Position numbers and translations under genes: made by a program
The notes under the pieces: generated by a model
Database searches by the model: none
What the model was told of the DNA's origin: nothing
What the model saw: only the letters and a program-made list of their open reading frames with translations
Source: Anaerocolumna jejuensis DSM 15929
Lineage (GTDB): Bacteria; Bacillota; Clostridia; Lachnospirales; Lachnospiraceae
Length of the DNA stretch: 64,000 bases
Assembly: GCF_900142215.1 (NCBI RefSeq)
Contig: NZ_FRAC01000017.1
Span: 62,001-126,000, forward strand
Direction of reading: 5' to 3'
Part shown: in pieces, positions 16,743 to 25,326 of the stretch
Numbering within the stretch: position 1 is the stretch's first letter
How the letters are laid out: each line of letters opens with the position of its first letter

Positions 16743-17453
16743 ATGGCAATGTTAAAGATAGAAGACCTGAATGTATATTATGGAGTTATCCAGGCGTTAA
16801 AAGGAGTATCCTTTGAAGTAAAGGAAGGAGAGGTCATTGCCCTTATCGGAGCAAACGGTGCGGGCAAAACTACGATCCTTCATACAATTACAGGGCTGAT
16901 AGGAGCAAAGTCAGGGCATATCTTATTTGAAGGGAAAGACCTGACGAAGACACCTGCCCATAAAATCGTGACCATGGGTATGGCACATGTTCCGGAAGGC
17001 CGAAGAATATTCGCCGAGCTTACAGTATATGAAAATCTTAAGATGGGAGCCTATACCAGAAAGGATAAGGGTGAAATCGAAAGCACTCTGAATAAAGTAT
17101 ATAACAGGTTCCCAAGATTAAAGGAACGTAAGAACCAGATAGCAGGTACCTTGAGCGGCGGTGAGCAGCAGATGCTTGCCATGGGCAGGGCTCTGATGTC
17201 CCAGCCCAGAATCATATTGATGGATGAACCCTCCATGGGCTTATCCCCCTTGTTCGTATCGGAAATATTTGATATTATAAGGGAAATCAGTGAGAGCGGT
17301 ACAACGGTTCTTTTGGTGGAACAGAATGCAAAAAAAGCACTATCCATTGCCACCAGGGCATATGTTTTAGAGACGGGCAAGATTGTTTTGGAAGGAAAGG
17401 CAGATGAGCTTCTGAATGATGACTCCGTAAAGAAAGCATATCTTGGCGAATAA
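16743..17453 (+). CDS. livF: Branched-chain amino acid ABC transporter ATPase
   Basis: 236 residues. Walker A is GANGAGKT at 36-43, the signature is LSGGEQQM, Walker B is ILMDEPSMGLSP, and HVPEGRRIF is a LivF hallmark. It forms the second nucleotide-binding subunit. AAAGGAG precedes the ATG. The stop codon lies 13 bases before the next start, and that gene's ribosome binding site overlaps the livF end. Confidence 0.93.
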   Translation: MAMLKIEDLNVYYGVIQALKGVSFEVKEGEVIALIGANGAGKTTILHTITGLIGAKSGHILFEGKDLTKTPAHKIVTMGMAHVPEGRRIFAELTVYENLKMGAYTRKDKGEIESTLNKVYNRFPRLKERKNQIAGTLSGGEQQMLAMGRALMSQPRIILMDEPSMGLSPLFVSEIFDIIREISESGTTVLLVEQNAKKALSIATRAYVLETGKIVLEGKADELLNDDSVKKAYLGE

Positions 17454-17466
17454 AGGAGGAGTTGGT

Positions 17467-18090
17467 ATGGGAAACATTGTGATTACGATAGCCAGAGGTT
17501 ACGGCAGCGGCGGCAGGACTATGGGGAGGATGTTAGCCGAGGAGCTTGGAATCCACTATTATGACAGGGAACTGCTCCGTCTGGCCTCCGATGAAAGCGG
17601 AATAAATGAAGAATTGTTTGGCAAGGCGGACGAGCAGTTAAAACAGAGCCTTTTATACCGCATAGCCAGGAAGGAATACAGGGGCGAGTTGATTCCTCCT
17701 GACAGGGAGGACTTTGTTTCCAATGATAATTTATTCAGTTACCAGGCAAAGGTCATAAGAAGGCTGGCCGAAGAGGAATCCTGCATTATTGTAGGAAGAT
17801 GTGCGGATTATATTCTGAGGGATATGGACAATGTAGTGAAGGTATTTGTCCACGCATCCCTGGAGGACTGTGTAAACAGGCTGGAGGATATGTACAGCCT
17901 GCCTTCGAAAGAGCTTGAAAAGAAGATTCTTGAAACGGATAAGAGAAGAGCGGCCTACTACCGTTATTATACTGGGAGAGACTGGGAAGATGCAGGGAAC
18001 TACGACCTGTGCTTTAACAGCAAGCGCCTGGGCTTTGATAAGTGCGTGCAGATTGTAAAGGATTATCTGGATATCCGGTTTGATAAATGA
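17467..18090 (+). CDS. Cytidylate kinase-like family protein
   Basis: 207 residues with a P-loop-like GYGSGGRTMG at 11-20 and the IVGRCADYIL region of the cytidylate-kinase-like (AAA_26) family. These proteins are common in Clostridia and distinct from true CMP kinase; their substrate is not established. The start at 17467 follows AAAGGAGGAG; an in-frame TTG inside livF is unlikely. It is the last gene of the liv operon, followed by a terminator, but no link to amino acid uptake is evident. Confidence 0.82.
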   Translation: MGNIVITIARGYGSGGRTMGRMLAEELGIHYYDRELLRLASDESGINEELFGKADEQLKQSLLYRIARKEYRGELIPPDREDFVSNDNLFSYQAKVIRRLAEEESCIIVGRCADYILRDMDNVVKVFVHASLEDCVNRLEDMYSLPSKELEKKILETDKRRAAYYRYYTGRDWEDAGNYDLCFNSKRLGFDKCVQIVKDYLDIRFDK

Positions 18091-18172
18091 CAGGTAATTG
18101 TACTTACAGCTCCATACCTGTTTTATGGGAAGGTAAATTCAAAACGGATAAATATAAATTTTAAATAACTAC

Positions 18173-18224
18173 AAGAACCCTGTAAAATAGAGGAATCATC
18201 TTCTATTATACAGGGTTCTTTTGT
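18173..18224 (+). terminator. Intrinsic terminator of the liv operon
   Basis: A perfect 12-bp stem AAGAACCCTGTA/TACAGGGTTCTT (18173-18184 and 18209-18220), with an inner helper stem, is followed by a short T-run. Confidence 0.9.
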
Positions 18225-18310
18225 AAGAAGCTGTTCTTTGCATTTTGGAGCACATCTTTTTTTAAGAATGAATTTTTATAGAAAAAAATGAATTAGTACG
18301 TAGGCATGAC

Positions 18311-18340
18311 TTGTAATGAAAGATGGCATTATGCTATACT
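18311..18340 (+). promoter_or_regulatory. Promoter of the aminotransferase gene
   Basis: TTGTAA (18311-18316), an 18-base spacer and TATACT (18335-18340) lie 55 bases upstream of the start. The rest of the 304-base gap holds only the liv terminator. Confidence 0.6.
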
Positions 18341-18394
18341 GTTAAAAAATAAAGTAGAATAAAAGAAAAGACAATATAAGGAAAGAGGTTTTAT

Positions 18395-19603
18395 ATGATT
18401 TCTGAAAAAATGAGTGTTATGGTAAAGAACAGTTCGGTGACCAGAGCCATGTTTGAAGAAGGAAAGCGCCTGGCAGCAATTTACGGCAAGGAAAATGTAT
18501 ACGACTTTAGCCTTGGCAATCCAAGTGTGGCGCCCCCTGCTTCGGTAAAGGAAGCAGTTGTTGATATCATAACAAATGAGGACACTACCTTTTTACATGG
18601 GTACATGAATAATTCCGGTTATGAGGACGTCAGGGAGAAAATAGCCGATAAATTAAATAAAGTCCACCAAACCTCATTTCATTCAGAGAATATCATTATG
18701 ACCGTTGGTGCGGCAGGCGGCTTAAATGTAATTCTTAAGACCTTGTTAAACCCTGGTGAGGAAGTTGTTGTTTTTGCTCCCTTCTTTGGGGAATACCGGA
18801 ATTATGCCGATAATTATGATGGGAAGCTTGTAGTGATCAGCCCGGATAAGGAAACCTTCCTGCCAAACTTAAAGGAGCTGGAAGAAAAGCTTACCAGCTC
18901 TGCCAAGGCAGTTATCATAAATACACCTAACAATCCTACAGGTGTAGTGTATTCCGAAGAGACCATAAAAGAGCTTTCTAAGGTATTAGAAAAAAAGCAG
19001 CAGGAATTTGGTACCTCTATTTATCTCATATCCGATGAGCCCTACAGGGAATTGGTATATGGGGATGTGTTTGTTCCCTACGTTACCAAATATTACAGAA
19101 ATACCATTGTAGGTTATTCCTACAGTAAATCCCTGTCCCTTCCCGGTGAGCGTATAGGCTATCTTGTAATTCCCTCTGAAGTGGATGAATATGAAGAGAT
19201 TTTCGCGGCAGCAGGAGTGGCGACCAGGATATTAGGCTTTGTAAATGCACCCTCCATGATACAAAGGGTCGTTGCAAGCTGTTTGGATTCAGAGGTTGAT
19301 GTTTCTGTTTATAATGAGAACAGGGAGCTCTTATATAACAGCCTGACGGAATATGGATATTCCTGTGCAAAGCCCCAGGGAGCTTTTTATCTCTTTGTAA
19401 AGACGCTGGAAGAGGATGATAAGGCTTTCTGTGAGCGTGCCAAAAAGTATAATATTCTTGTAGTACCGGGTTCCGCCTTTGGCTGCCCTGGATATTGCCG
19501 GATTGCGTACTGTGTGGGCAAAAGCACCATTGAGGGAGCATTGCCCGGCTTTCGGAAGCTTTACGAGGAATACAGGGAAGAACCAGCAGGCAGATGCAGA
19601 TAA
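18395..19603 (+). CDS. PLP-dependent class I/II aminotransferase
   Basis: 402 residues, fold-type I. The family landmarks are FSLGNPS near the N-terminus, the NNPTGVVYS loop, the SDEPYRELVY block and YSYSKSLSLPGERIGY carrying the Schiff-base lysine, with a C-terminal arginine region (GCPGYCRIAYC). It most resembles aspartate/alanine-type aminotransferases; the amino acid substrate cannot be fixed from sequence. AAAGAGG precedes the ATG. Its last codons lie inside a 28-base tandem repeat (see 19586), so the C-terminal tail AGRCR may be recent. Confidence 0.87.
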   Translation: MISEKMSVMVKNSSVTRAMFEEGKRLAAIYGKENVYDFSLGNPSVAPPASVKEAVVDIITNEDTTFLHGYMNNSGYEDVREKIADKLNKVHQTSFHSENIIMTVGAAGGLNVILKTLLNPGEEVVVFAPFFGEYRNYADNYDGKLVVISPDKETFLPNLKELEEKLTSSAKAVIINTPNNPTGVVYSEETIKELSKVLEKKQQEFGTSIYLISDEPYRELVYGDVFVPYVTKYYRNTIVGYSYSKSLSLPGERIGYLVIPSEVDEYEEIFAAAGVATRILGFVNAPSMIQRVVASCLDSEVDVSVYNENRELLYNSLTEYGYSCAKPQGAFYLFVKTLEEDDKAFCERAKKYNILVVPGSAFGCPGYCRIAYCVGKSTIEGALPGFRKLYEEYREEPAGRCR

Positions 19604-19719
19604 AGCAGGTATGAAAGCGGCAGGCGGTTAAAGCAGGTATGATTGCAGCAGGCGGATAAAGCAGATATAAAAGCGGCAGGCAGATAAAGCAGATATGATA
19701 GCAGCAGATGCAGTAAGCC
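19586..19719 (+). repeat. 28-base tandem repeat, about four units
   Basis: Units begin GCAGGC and contain ATAAAGCAG: 19586-19619 (34 bases with a 6-base insertion), 19620-19647, 19648-19675 and 19676-19703, then a partial unit to 19719. The first unit covers the stop codon of the upstream aminotransferase; the rest lies between the two aminotransferase genes. Confidence 0.85.
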
Positions 19720-19794
19720 AGGATTTGAAAGGGAAATACGATAAAAACGGAAGCTGAGACATACGCATAACGGATATGCAGAAAAGAGGTCACT

Positions 19795-20871
19795 ATGAAG
19801 CAATGGGAACAGTATTTCAGAAAGGTTGTGCCTTATGTTCCGGGAGAGCAGCCAAATCAACCGGGAATGATCAAATTAAATACCAATGAAAACCCCTATC
19901 CTCCTTCTCCGAAGGTGAAAAAGGCTGTGGAAGAATTTAAGACGGATAATTTAAGGCTCTATCCCGATCCTGCCTCCACTGTTTTAACGGAGGCACTGGG
20001 TAAAGCATACAGTTTAAAGAATGAACAGATCTTTGTAGGAGTGGGTTCGGACGATGTATTGGCAACAGCTTTTCTGACCTTCTTTAATTCCGAGGAGCCC
20101 ATCCTGTTTCCGGATATCACCTATTCCTTCTATGAGGTATGGGCGGCACTTTATAATATCCCCTACGAAACGCTGCCCTTAAAGGAAGACTTTACCATCA
20201 GAAAGGAGGATTATTACAGGAAGAACGGCGGAATTGTGATAGCCAACCCCAATGCACCTACCTCTTTGAGCTTAGAGCTGGACGCTGTCAGGGATATCCT
20301 GGAGCACAACAGGGAATCCATTGTCATTGTGGATGAAGCTTACGTGGATTTCGGCGGAGAAAGTGCGCTGTCCTTGTTAAAGGAGTTTGAAAACCTCCTG
20401 GTCGTACAGACCTTTTCAAAATCCTATTCCATGGCGGGAATACGAATCGGCTATGCCTTTGGAGCACCATCCCTTATAAAAGCCTTAAATGATGTAAAAT
20501 ATTCTTATAACTCCTATACCATGAACCAGCCTTCCTTATATTATGGAGCGGAAGCAGTAAGAGACAGTGATTACCATAAGGAAATTATCGAAAGAATAAG
20601 GAAGACCAGGGCACGTACCGCAGAAAACCTTTGTGAACTGGGATTTACCATTCTGGATTCAAGGACCAACTTTCTTTTTGCCGCCCACAGGGAGGTTCCG
20701 GCAGAATTAATTTTTGAAAAATTGAGGGAAAAGAAGATCTATGTGCGTTATTTCAAAAAGCCGAGGATTGATAATTACTTAAGAATCACCATCGGAACGG
20801 ATGAGGAGATGGCAGCATTTATCGATGCAGTTTCAGGTATTATAAAAACCTCTATTTTGACTAATCACTGA
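19795..20871 (+). CDS. hisC: Histidinol-phosphate aminotransferase family protein
   Basis: 358 residues, the typical HisC length. Motifs include KLNTNENPYPPSP at the N-terminus, PDPAS, GVGSDDVL, NPNAPTS, VDEAYVDFGG and QTFSKSYSMAGIRIGYA with the PLP lysine. HisC converts imidazole acetol phosphate to histidinol phosphate with glutamate as donor. It is not in a his operon here, so a broader or different substrate (aromatic amino acids, threonine-phosphate) is possible. AGAGG precedes the ATG. Confidence 0.82.
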   Translation: MKQWEQYFRKVVPYVPGEQPNQPGMIKLNTNENPYPPSPKVKKAVEEFKTDNLRLYPDPASTVLTEALGKAYSLKNEQIFVGVGSDDVLATAFLTFFNSEEPILFPDITYSFYEVWAALYNIPYETLPLKEDFTIRKEDYYRKNGGIVIANPNAPTSLSLELDAVRDILEHNRESIVIVDEAYVDFGGESALSLLKEFENLLVVQTFSKSYSMAGIRIGYAFGAPSLIKALNDVKYSYNSYTMNQPSLYYGAEAVRDSDYHKEIIERIRKTRARTAENLCELGFTILDSRTNFLFAAHREVPAELIFEKLREKKIYVRYFKKPRIDNYLRITIGTDEEMAAFIDAVSGIIKTSILTNH

Positions 20872-20920
20872 GATTGTGTTATTATATATTTTGATTGATT
20901 ACTAAAGGAGGAGCACAGCC

Positions 20921-22636
20921 ATGGATAACGGGAAAGACAAAGAAGCTGCCTTGGATAACAGCGAAAATAATCCGGCTGATAGTGGAATAGTTTCAAAGAA
21001 TTTTATTGAGCAGATTATAGAAAAAGACATCAAAGAGGGACACTGTACTACTGTTGTAACACGTTTTCCTCCTGAGCCGAATGGCTATCTTCATATAGGA
21101 CATGCCAAATCCATTCTTTTAAACAATGGACTGGCAAAGGAATATGGCGGCAGGTTTAATTTAAGATTCGATGACACCAATCCTACCAAAGAAAAGACAG
21201 AATTCGTAGAATCCATTATTGCAGATGTAAAATGGATAGGCGGAGATTATGAAGACAGACTATTCTTTGCATCCGATTACTTTGACCAGATGTATGAAGG
21301 TGCAGTTAAGCTAATAAAAAAGGGAAAAGCCTATGTCTGCGATTTAACCGCAGAAGAAATCAGGGAATACAGAGGTACTTTAACGGAGCCAGGCAAAGAA
21401 AGCCCTTACCGGAACAGAACCCTGGAAGAAAATTTAAGGCTCTTTGAAGAAATGAAGGACGGCAGGTATGAGGACGGCAGCAAGGTCCTCCGTGCCAAAA
21501 TTGATATGGCGTCACCTAATATCAATATGAGAGACCCCATCATTTATCGTATTGCCAGAATGACCCACCATAATACGGGTGACAAGTGGTGCATTTATCC
21601 CATGTATGACTTTGCCCATCCCATAGAGGATGCCATTGAAGGAGTTACCCACTCCATCTGTACGTTGGAATTCGAAGACCACAGGCCTCTTTATGACTGG
21701 GTGGTGACGGAATTGGAATATGAGAATCCTCCCAGGCAGATAGAGTTTGCCAAGCTGTACCTTACCAATGTGATAACCGGCAAGCGTTACATCAAGAAGC
21801 TGGTAGAAGAAGGAATCGTTGACGGATGGGATGACCCAAGGCTTGTATCCATCAGCGCTTTAAGAAGAAGGGGCTTTACGCCGGAATCCATTAAGATGTT
21901 CATGGAGCTGTGCGGGGTATCAAAGAGCCAGAGCTCTGTGGATTATCCCATGCTGGAATATTGCATCAGAGAGGATTTAAAGCTTAAAAAACCCCGTGTC
22001 ATGGCGGTATTGGACCCGGTCAAGCTGGTTATTACCAACTATCCGGAGGATATGACCGAATTTATGGAGGTATCCAATAATCAGGAAAACGAAGAGATGG
22101 GCTCCAGGCAGGTCGCCTTTGGCAGAGAACTCTACATAGACAGGGAAGATTTTAAGATAGATCCTCCCAGGAAGTACTTCCGGCTCTTTCCGGGAAATGA
22201 AGTAAGGCTTATGAATGCTTATTTTGTGACCTGTACCGGTTATGTAACAGATGAAAACGGAGTTGTAACAGAGGTACAGGCTACCTATGATCCGAAGACC
22301 AGAAGCGGCTCCGGCTTCAATGAAAGAAAAGTAAAAGGCACCATTCATTGGGTGGATGCGAAAACTTCCGTAAAGGCAGAAGTAAGGTTATATGAAAATA
22401 TCGTAGATGAAGAAAAGGGAGTCTATAACGAAGACGGAAGTCTGAATTTAAATCCCAACTCTATTACAGTATTAAAGGACTGCCGTATTGAGCACAGCGT
22501 AAGCGAAGCAAAGTCTTATGACAGTTTTCAATTTTTAAGACATGGTTATTTTTGTGTGGATTCCAAAGATTCTGCAAAGGATAACCTGGTATTTAACAGA
22601 ATTGTATCACTTAAGAGCTCATACAAGCCTGAGTAA
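20921..22636 (+). CDS. glnS: Glutamine--tRNA ligase
   Basis: 571 residues, class I aminoacyl-tRNA synthetase charging tRNA-Gln. Visible are PPEPNGYLHIGHAKS (HIGH motif), RFDDTNP, the GlnRS-type YPMYDFAHPIEDAIEGVTHSICTLEFEDHRPLYDW block and GWDDPRLVSISALRRRG. The C-terminal anticodon-binding beta-barrels follow. The KMSKS-equivalent loop reads VITGKRYIKKL rather than the usual VMSKRKL. An extra acidic stretch of about 25 residues precedes the catalytic domain. AAAGGAGGAG precedes the ATG. It is 15 bases from the DUF2225 gene and probably co-transcribed with it. Confidence 0.93.
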   Translation: MDNGKDKEAALDNSENNPADSGIVSKNFIEQIIEKDIKEGHCTTVVTRFPPEPNGYLHIGHAKSILLNNGLAKEYGGRFNLRFDDTNPTKEKTEFVESIIADVKWIGGDYEDRLFFASDYFDQMYEGAVKLIKKGKAYVCDLTAEEIREYRGTLTEPGKESPYRNRTLEENLRLFEEMKDGRYEDGSKVLRAKIDMASPNINMRDPIIYRIARMTHHNTGDKWCIYPMYDFAHPIEDAIEGVTHSICTLEFEDHRPLYDWVVTELEYENPPRQIEFAKLYLTNVITGKRYIKKLVEEGIVDGWDDPRLVSISALRRRGFTPESIKMFMELCGVSKSQSSVDYPMLEYCIREDLKLKKPRVMAVLDPVKLVITNYPEDMTEFMEVSNNQENEEMGSRQVAFGRELYIDREDFKIDPPRKYFRLFPGNEVRLMNAYFVTCTGYVTDENGVVTEVQATYDPKTRSGSGFNERKVKGTIHWVDAKTSVKAEVRLYENIVDEEKGVYNEDGSLNLNPNSITVLKDCRIEHSVSEAKSYDSFQFLRHGYFCVDSKDSAKDNLVFNRIVSLKSSYKPE

Positions 22637-22651
22637 AGGAGGAGCAGTATA

Positions 22652-23500
22652 ATGGCTAATATATTTTCGGGACTTGAAGAATTTGGATTAGGTAAGATGT
22701 CCGATTTGGATGTATATGCATCGGACGATAAGGGGAAAAAGGCAGAGCAGCAGGGAACAGAAGAGAAGGCACAGGTAGTGGAATCAGATTTTATATTTGA
22801 TAAGACCTACACCTGTCCTGTATGTGATAAAGGTTTTAAATCAAAAACTGTAAAAACAGGTAAGGTAAAATTAATATCCGCTGATACGGACCTGCGTCCG
22901 AAGTACCAGCACATGGATTCTTTGAAATATGACGTTATAGCTTGTCCTCACTGCGGCTATGCCGCCCTGAACCGCTTTTTTAATTATATGACCTCCCAAC
23001 AGGCCAAACTGATAAAAGAGAACATAACGGCATCCTTTAAGGGAATGGCTCCCGAGGGTGAGGTGCTTACCTATGAGGAGGCAATATCCCGTCATAAGCT
23101 GGCTCTTGTCAATACCATTGTGAAAAAGGGAAAGATAAGCGAAAGAGCCTATACCTGCCTTAAAACAGCCTGGCTTCTCAGAGGCAAAGCAGAATCCTTA
23201 GAGGAACAGGAAGAAACAGAAGAAACCAAAAAGGAGCTGCAGAAGCTTCAGGAGGAAGAGCTGGAATTCATCAAGAATGCCTGTGAAGGATTTATGGAGG
23301 CCTTTTCTAAGGAATCCTTCCCCTTGTGCGGCATGGATGAAAACACTATGATGTACTTAATAGCTGACCTGGCAAGAAGAAGCGGAAAGATTGATGAGTC
23401 CAGCAGATGGATTTCCAGAGTGCTGATCTCCAGGGATGCCAATGAGCGTATCAAGACAAAGGCAAGAGAATTAAAAGACCTGATTAAACAGGAAGAATAA
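22652..23500 (+). CDS. DUF2225 family protein
   Basis: 282 residues. A metal-binding-like pair, CPVCDKGFKSK and CPHCGYAALNRFF, sits in the first third. It is followed by helical, TPR-like sequence ending in a predicted coiled tail. This is the DUF2225 pattern; the function is unknown. The ATG follows AAAGGAGGAG. The gene lies directly behind glnS. Confidence 0.82.
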   Translation: MANIFSGLEEFGLGKMSDLDVYASDDKGKKAEQQGTEEKAQVVESDFIFDKTYTCPVCDKGFKSKTVKTGKVKLISADTDLRPKYQHMDSLKYDVIACPHCGYAALNRFFNYMTSQQAKLIKENITASFKGMAPEGEVLTYEEAISRHKLALVNTIVKKGKISERAYTCLKTAWLLRGKAESLEEQEETEETKKELQKLQEEELEFIKNACEGFMEAFSKESFPLCGMDENTMMYLIADLARRSGKIDESSRWISRVLISRDANERIKTKARELKDLIKQEE

Positions 23501-23549
23501 ATAGAAGGCAGGCCGGTAGCTCCGGCTTTGCTAGATACACGGTACATAA

Positions 23550-23602
23550 AAAGGGCTTGCTGCGGGAGTATAAGAAAAGGAATCCTGCAGCAGCCCTATT
23601 AC
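23550..23602. terminator. Bidirectional hairpin between convergent genes
   Basis: A stem built around AGGGCTTGCTGCGGGA and TCCTGCAGCAGCCCT (about 15 bp with wobbles) is flanked by an A-run on the left. It could terminate both strands. Confidence 0.7.
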
Positions 23603-23706
23603 TGTTTTGATACGGATATATCTGTTTGGAGGTCTTTCCATGCATTTCCTGATTTCTGTTCCTAAGGTATGCCACAGTGCTGCTTACCAGGTATGGAAAA
23701 AAAGAG

Positions 23707-24429
23707 CTATTTATCAGCTTCAAAGGCACTGTTGGTTTTAATCATGGCTCTTGGAAGGGCATCCTTTGAATTCTTCCAGGGCTCATTGACATAGCGGTAA
23801 TCGAATTTATCAATGAACCACTCCAGGTCCTCGCGCACACGCTTCATATTATCAAAATAAACCTTGTTTAATTCCTCTCGGAAATTTTCTGCCTTCTCAG
23901 CGCTAAGATGCTTGTCGGCGGACTGAAATAACAGGCCGTAATGCTCGGTGCAAAGTCCCTTTGAGGCTTTGAATTTATCCCGGAAGGCGCTGTCATTTTC
24001 ATATAAGTAATAGAATGTGACAATATAGAGGGAAAACATATTTTCAATTTTGTTGCAGATGTAGCAGGAGTTTTTAAGGGTATCGGTATATTCCTTTACC
24101 GGAGTGACCTCGGAGCTTTTTTTAAACAGGGAAGGCCCCTTTCCTTTCTTGGCAGAAAGGCTTTCCAGATCCTTTATTGTTTTATCCATATGGGTCTTTA
24201 GCATGAGTGCCAGACCAAGCCTGTTATTGTTCTCATAAAGCTTTCCCAGATGATAATTGCAGAAGCCGGTTTTATCCGTCTCAGCCCTTACATCATCATC
24301 CATATAGCTTGGTCCCATGGTAAATTCAACGGCGTTGTTCTCCAGTGTTTTTCTCATAATACATATCGGACATTCACAATCGCTGTCAAAGGCATCATTG
24401 ACCGGTATGGTATATAGTTTTTCTTTCAT
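23707..24429 (-). CDS. DUF6062 family protein, cysteine-rich
   Basis: 240 residues with four paired Cys/His motifs: CECPIC, GFCNYHLGKLY, SCYICNKI and GLCTEHYGLL. They look like two pseudo-repeats of CxxC plus CxxH, suggesting zinc or Fe-S binding. No signal peptide or membrane segment is seen. I recognise the pattern as DUF6062, a Clostridia family of unknown function. It is a single minus-strand gene facing DUF2225. GGAG lies upstream of the ATG at a longer than usual distance. Confidence 0.72.
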   Translation of the reverse strand: MKEKLYTIPVNDAFDSDCECPICIMRKTLENNAVEFTMGPSYMDDDVRAETDKTGFCNYHLGKLYENNNRLGLALMLKTHMDKTIKDLESLSAKKGKGPSLFKKSSEVTPVKEYTDTLKNSCYICNKIENMFSLYIVTFYYLYENDSAFRDKFKASKGLCTEHYGLLFQSADKHLSAEKAENFREELNKVYFDNMKRVREDLEWFIDKFDYRYVNEPWKNSKDALPRAMIKTNSAFEADK

Positions 24430-24721
24430 TTATGTATTGGTACTCCTTTCGGGAACTTTAATTAGTACTGGCTGTTTTGAGTATAGCATGGAGAAAAGGA
24501 TTAGACAACGGAAATTGATAAGTTTTTTGCTTTCTGCGGCAGGGTATTATTCCATATATTATTGACAATAATACTAACTGGTACTGCATAAGATATGGGT
24601 TTTATACAGTGGTCTTATATAGAAAGAAATAAAAAAATTTGAAAAAATGAGATATTAAGACTAAGAAAGAGGATAATCATAATAAATCGTATTTTTAAGC
24701 GTTTTACAAAGAAAAGTATAG

Positions 24722-24750
24722 TTGCATAATAAATGCAAATTTACTAATAT
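24722..24750 (+). promoter_or_regulatory. Promoter of groESL
   Basis: TTGCAT (24722-24727), 17-base spacer, TAATAT (24745-24750), ending 11 bases before the CIRCE operator. Confidence 0.75.
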
Positions 24751-24761
24751 ATCTTTATTGG

Positions 24762-24788
24762 TTAGCACTCAATAAGAGTGAGTGCTAA
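24762..24788 (+). promoter_or_regulatory. CIRCE operator (HrcA binding site)
   Basis: A perfect TTAGCACTC - 9 bases - GAGTGCTAA inverted repeat at the expected transcript start. HrcA represses groESL here until heat stress removes it; hrcA itself is not in the window. Confidence 0.97.
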
Positions 24789-24846
24789 TAAAACTCAAAA
24801 AATGCCTTTTTTAATGAAATATTGATATCATAAGGAGGAAATAAAA

Positions 24847-25134
24847 ATGAAATTAGTGCCATTAGGAGACAAAGTGGTTTTAAAGCAGCTTGTGGCTGAA
24901 GAAACAACAAAATCAGGTATTGTTTTACCTGGTCAGGCAAAAGAAAAACCTCAGCAGGCGGAAGTTATAGCAGTAGGCCCCGGCGGCGTGGTGGACGGAA
25001 AAGAAGTTACCATGCAGGTTAAGGTTGGGGATAAGGTTATATTCTCCAAATATTCCGGTACAGAAGTGAAATTAGAGGAAGAAGAGTATATAGTTGTAAA
25101 GCAGAATGATATTGTAGCTGTTGTAGAAGACTAG
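24847..25134 (+). CDS. groS: Co-chaperonin GroES
   Basis: 95 residues, the standard GroES length. It begins MKLVPLGDKVVLK and has the mobile-loop region (ETTKSGIVLPGQAKEKP) that docks onto GroEL, and the IVVKQNDIVAVVE end. It caps the GroEL cavity for protein folding in the cytoplasm. TAAGGAGGA precedes the ATG. It is regulated by CIRCE and separated from groEL by an unusual 192-base spacer carrying repeat sequence. Confidence 0.98.
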   Translation: MKLVPLGDKVVLKQLVAEETTKSGIVLPGQAKEKPQQAEVIAVGPGGVVDGKEVTMQVKVGDKVIFSKYSGTEVKLEEEEYIVVKQNDIVAVVED

Positions 25135-25161
25135 TGTGAATATTAAAAAGCAATATTCACA
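25135..25161 (+). repeat. Hairpin directly after the groES stop codon
   Basis: A perfect 10-bp stem TGTGAATATT/AATATTCACA (25135-25144 and 25152-25161) with a 7-base loop. It has no T-run and is more likely an mRNA stability or processing element than a terminator. Confidence 0.7.
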
Positions 25162-25300
25162 CAAGATAGTGCCTGCGAAATCCTCGGCCCAATCTTAAGG
25201 CGTGCTGGGCAGGCATTGCTGTTAGAGTGAAAAATGCGTAGCATTTTTAATCTTTCTATTTAAGCAGCACCGCAACAGATTGCGGTATGCTGGCGGTTAA
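25155..25300 (+). repeat. Composite palindromic repeat element in the groES-groEL spacer
   Basis: The left half (25155-25220) matches 38644-38709 at 58 of 66 bases. The right half holds an AAAAATGCGTAGCATTTTT hairpin, a TTTCTATTTAAGCAG linker and an ACCGCA...TGCGGT palindrome (25228-25290). It matches the inverted copy inside the coiA-like gene at 39 of 40 bases (25228-25267 against 41669-41708). No coding frame is evident. It looks like a non-autonomous mobile or repetitive extragenic element. Confidence 0.8.
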
Positions 25301-25326
25301 TTCATTATATTCAGGAGGTTAGTAAA

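Larger units (their letters stand above)
24430..24846. other. Intergenic region with groESL control elements
   Basis: This 417-base A+T-rich gap holds the groES promoter and CIRCE operator (listed separately) on the right, and presumably the promoter of the DUF6062 gene on the left. No further gene was found. Confidence 0.6.

Noticed and set aside
19083..19793. A 236-codon minus-strand frame opposite the aminotransferase and its repeats
   Set aside because: It is antisense to a clear gene and has a cysteine/histidine-rich composition with no domain, as expected of a shadow frame.
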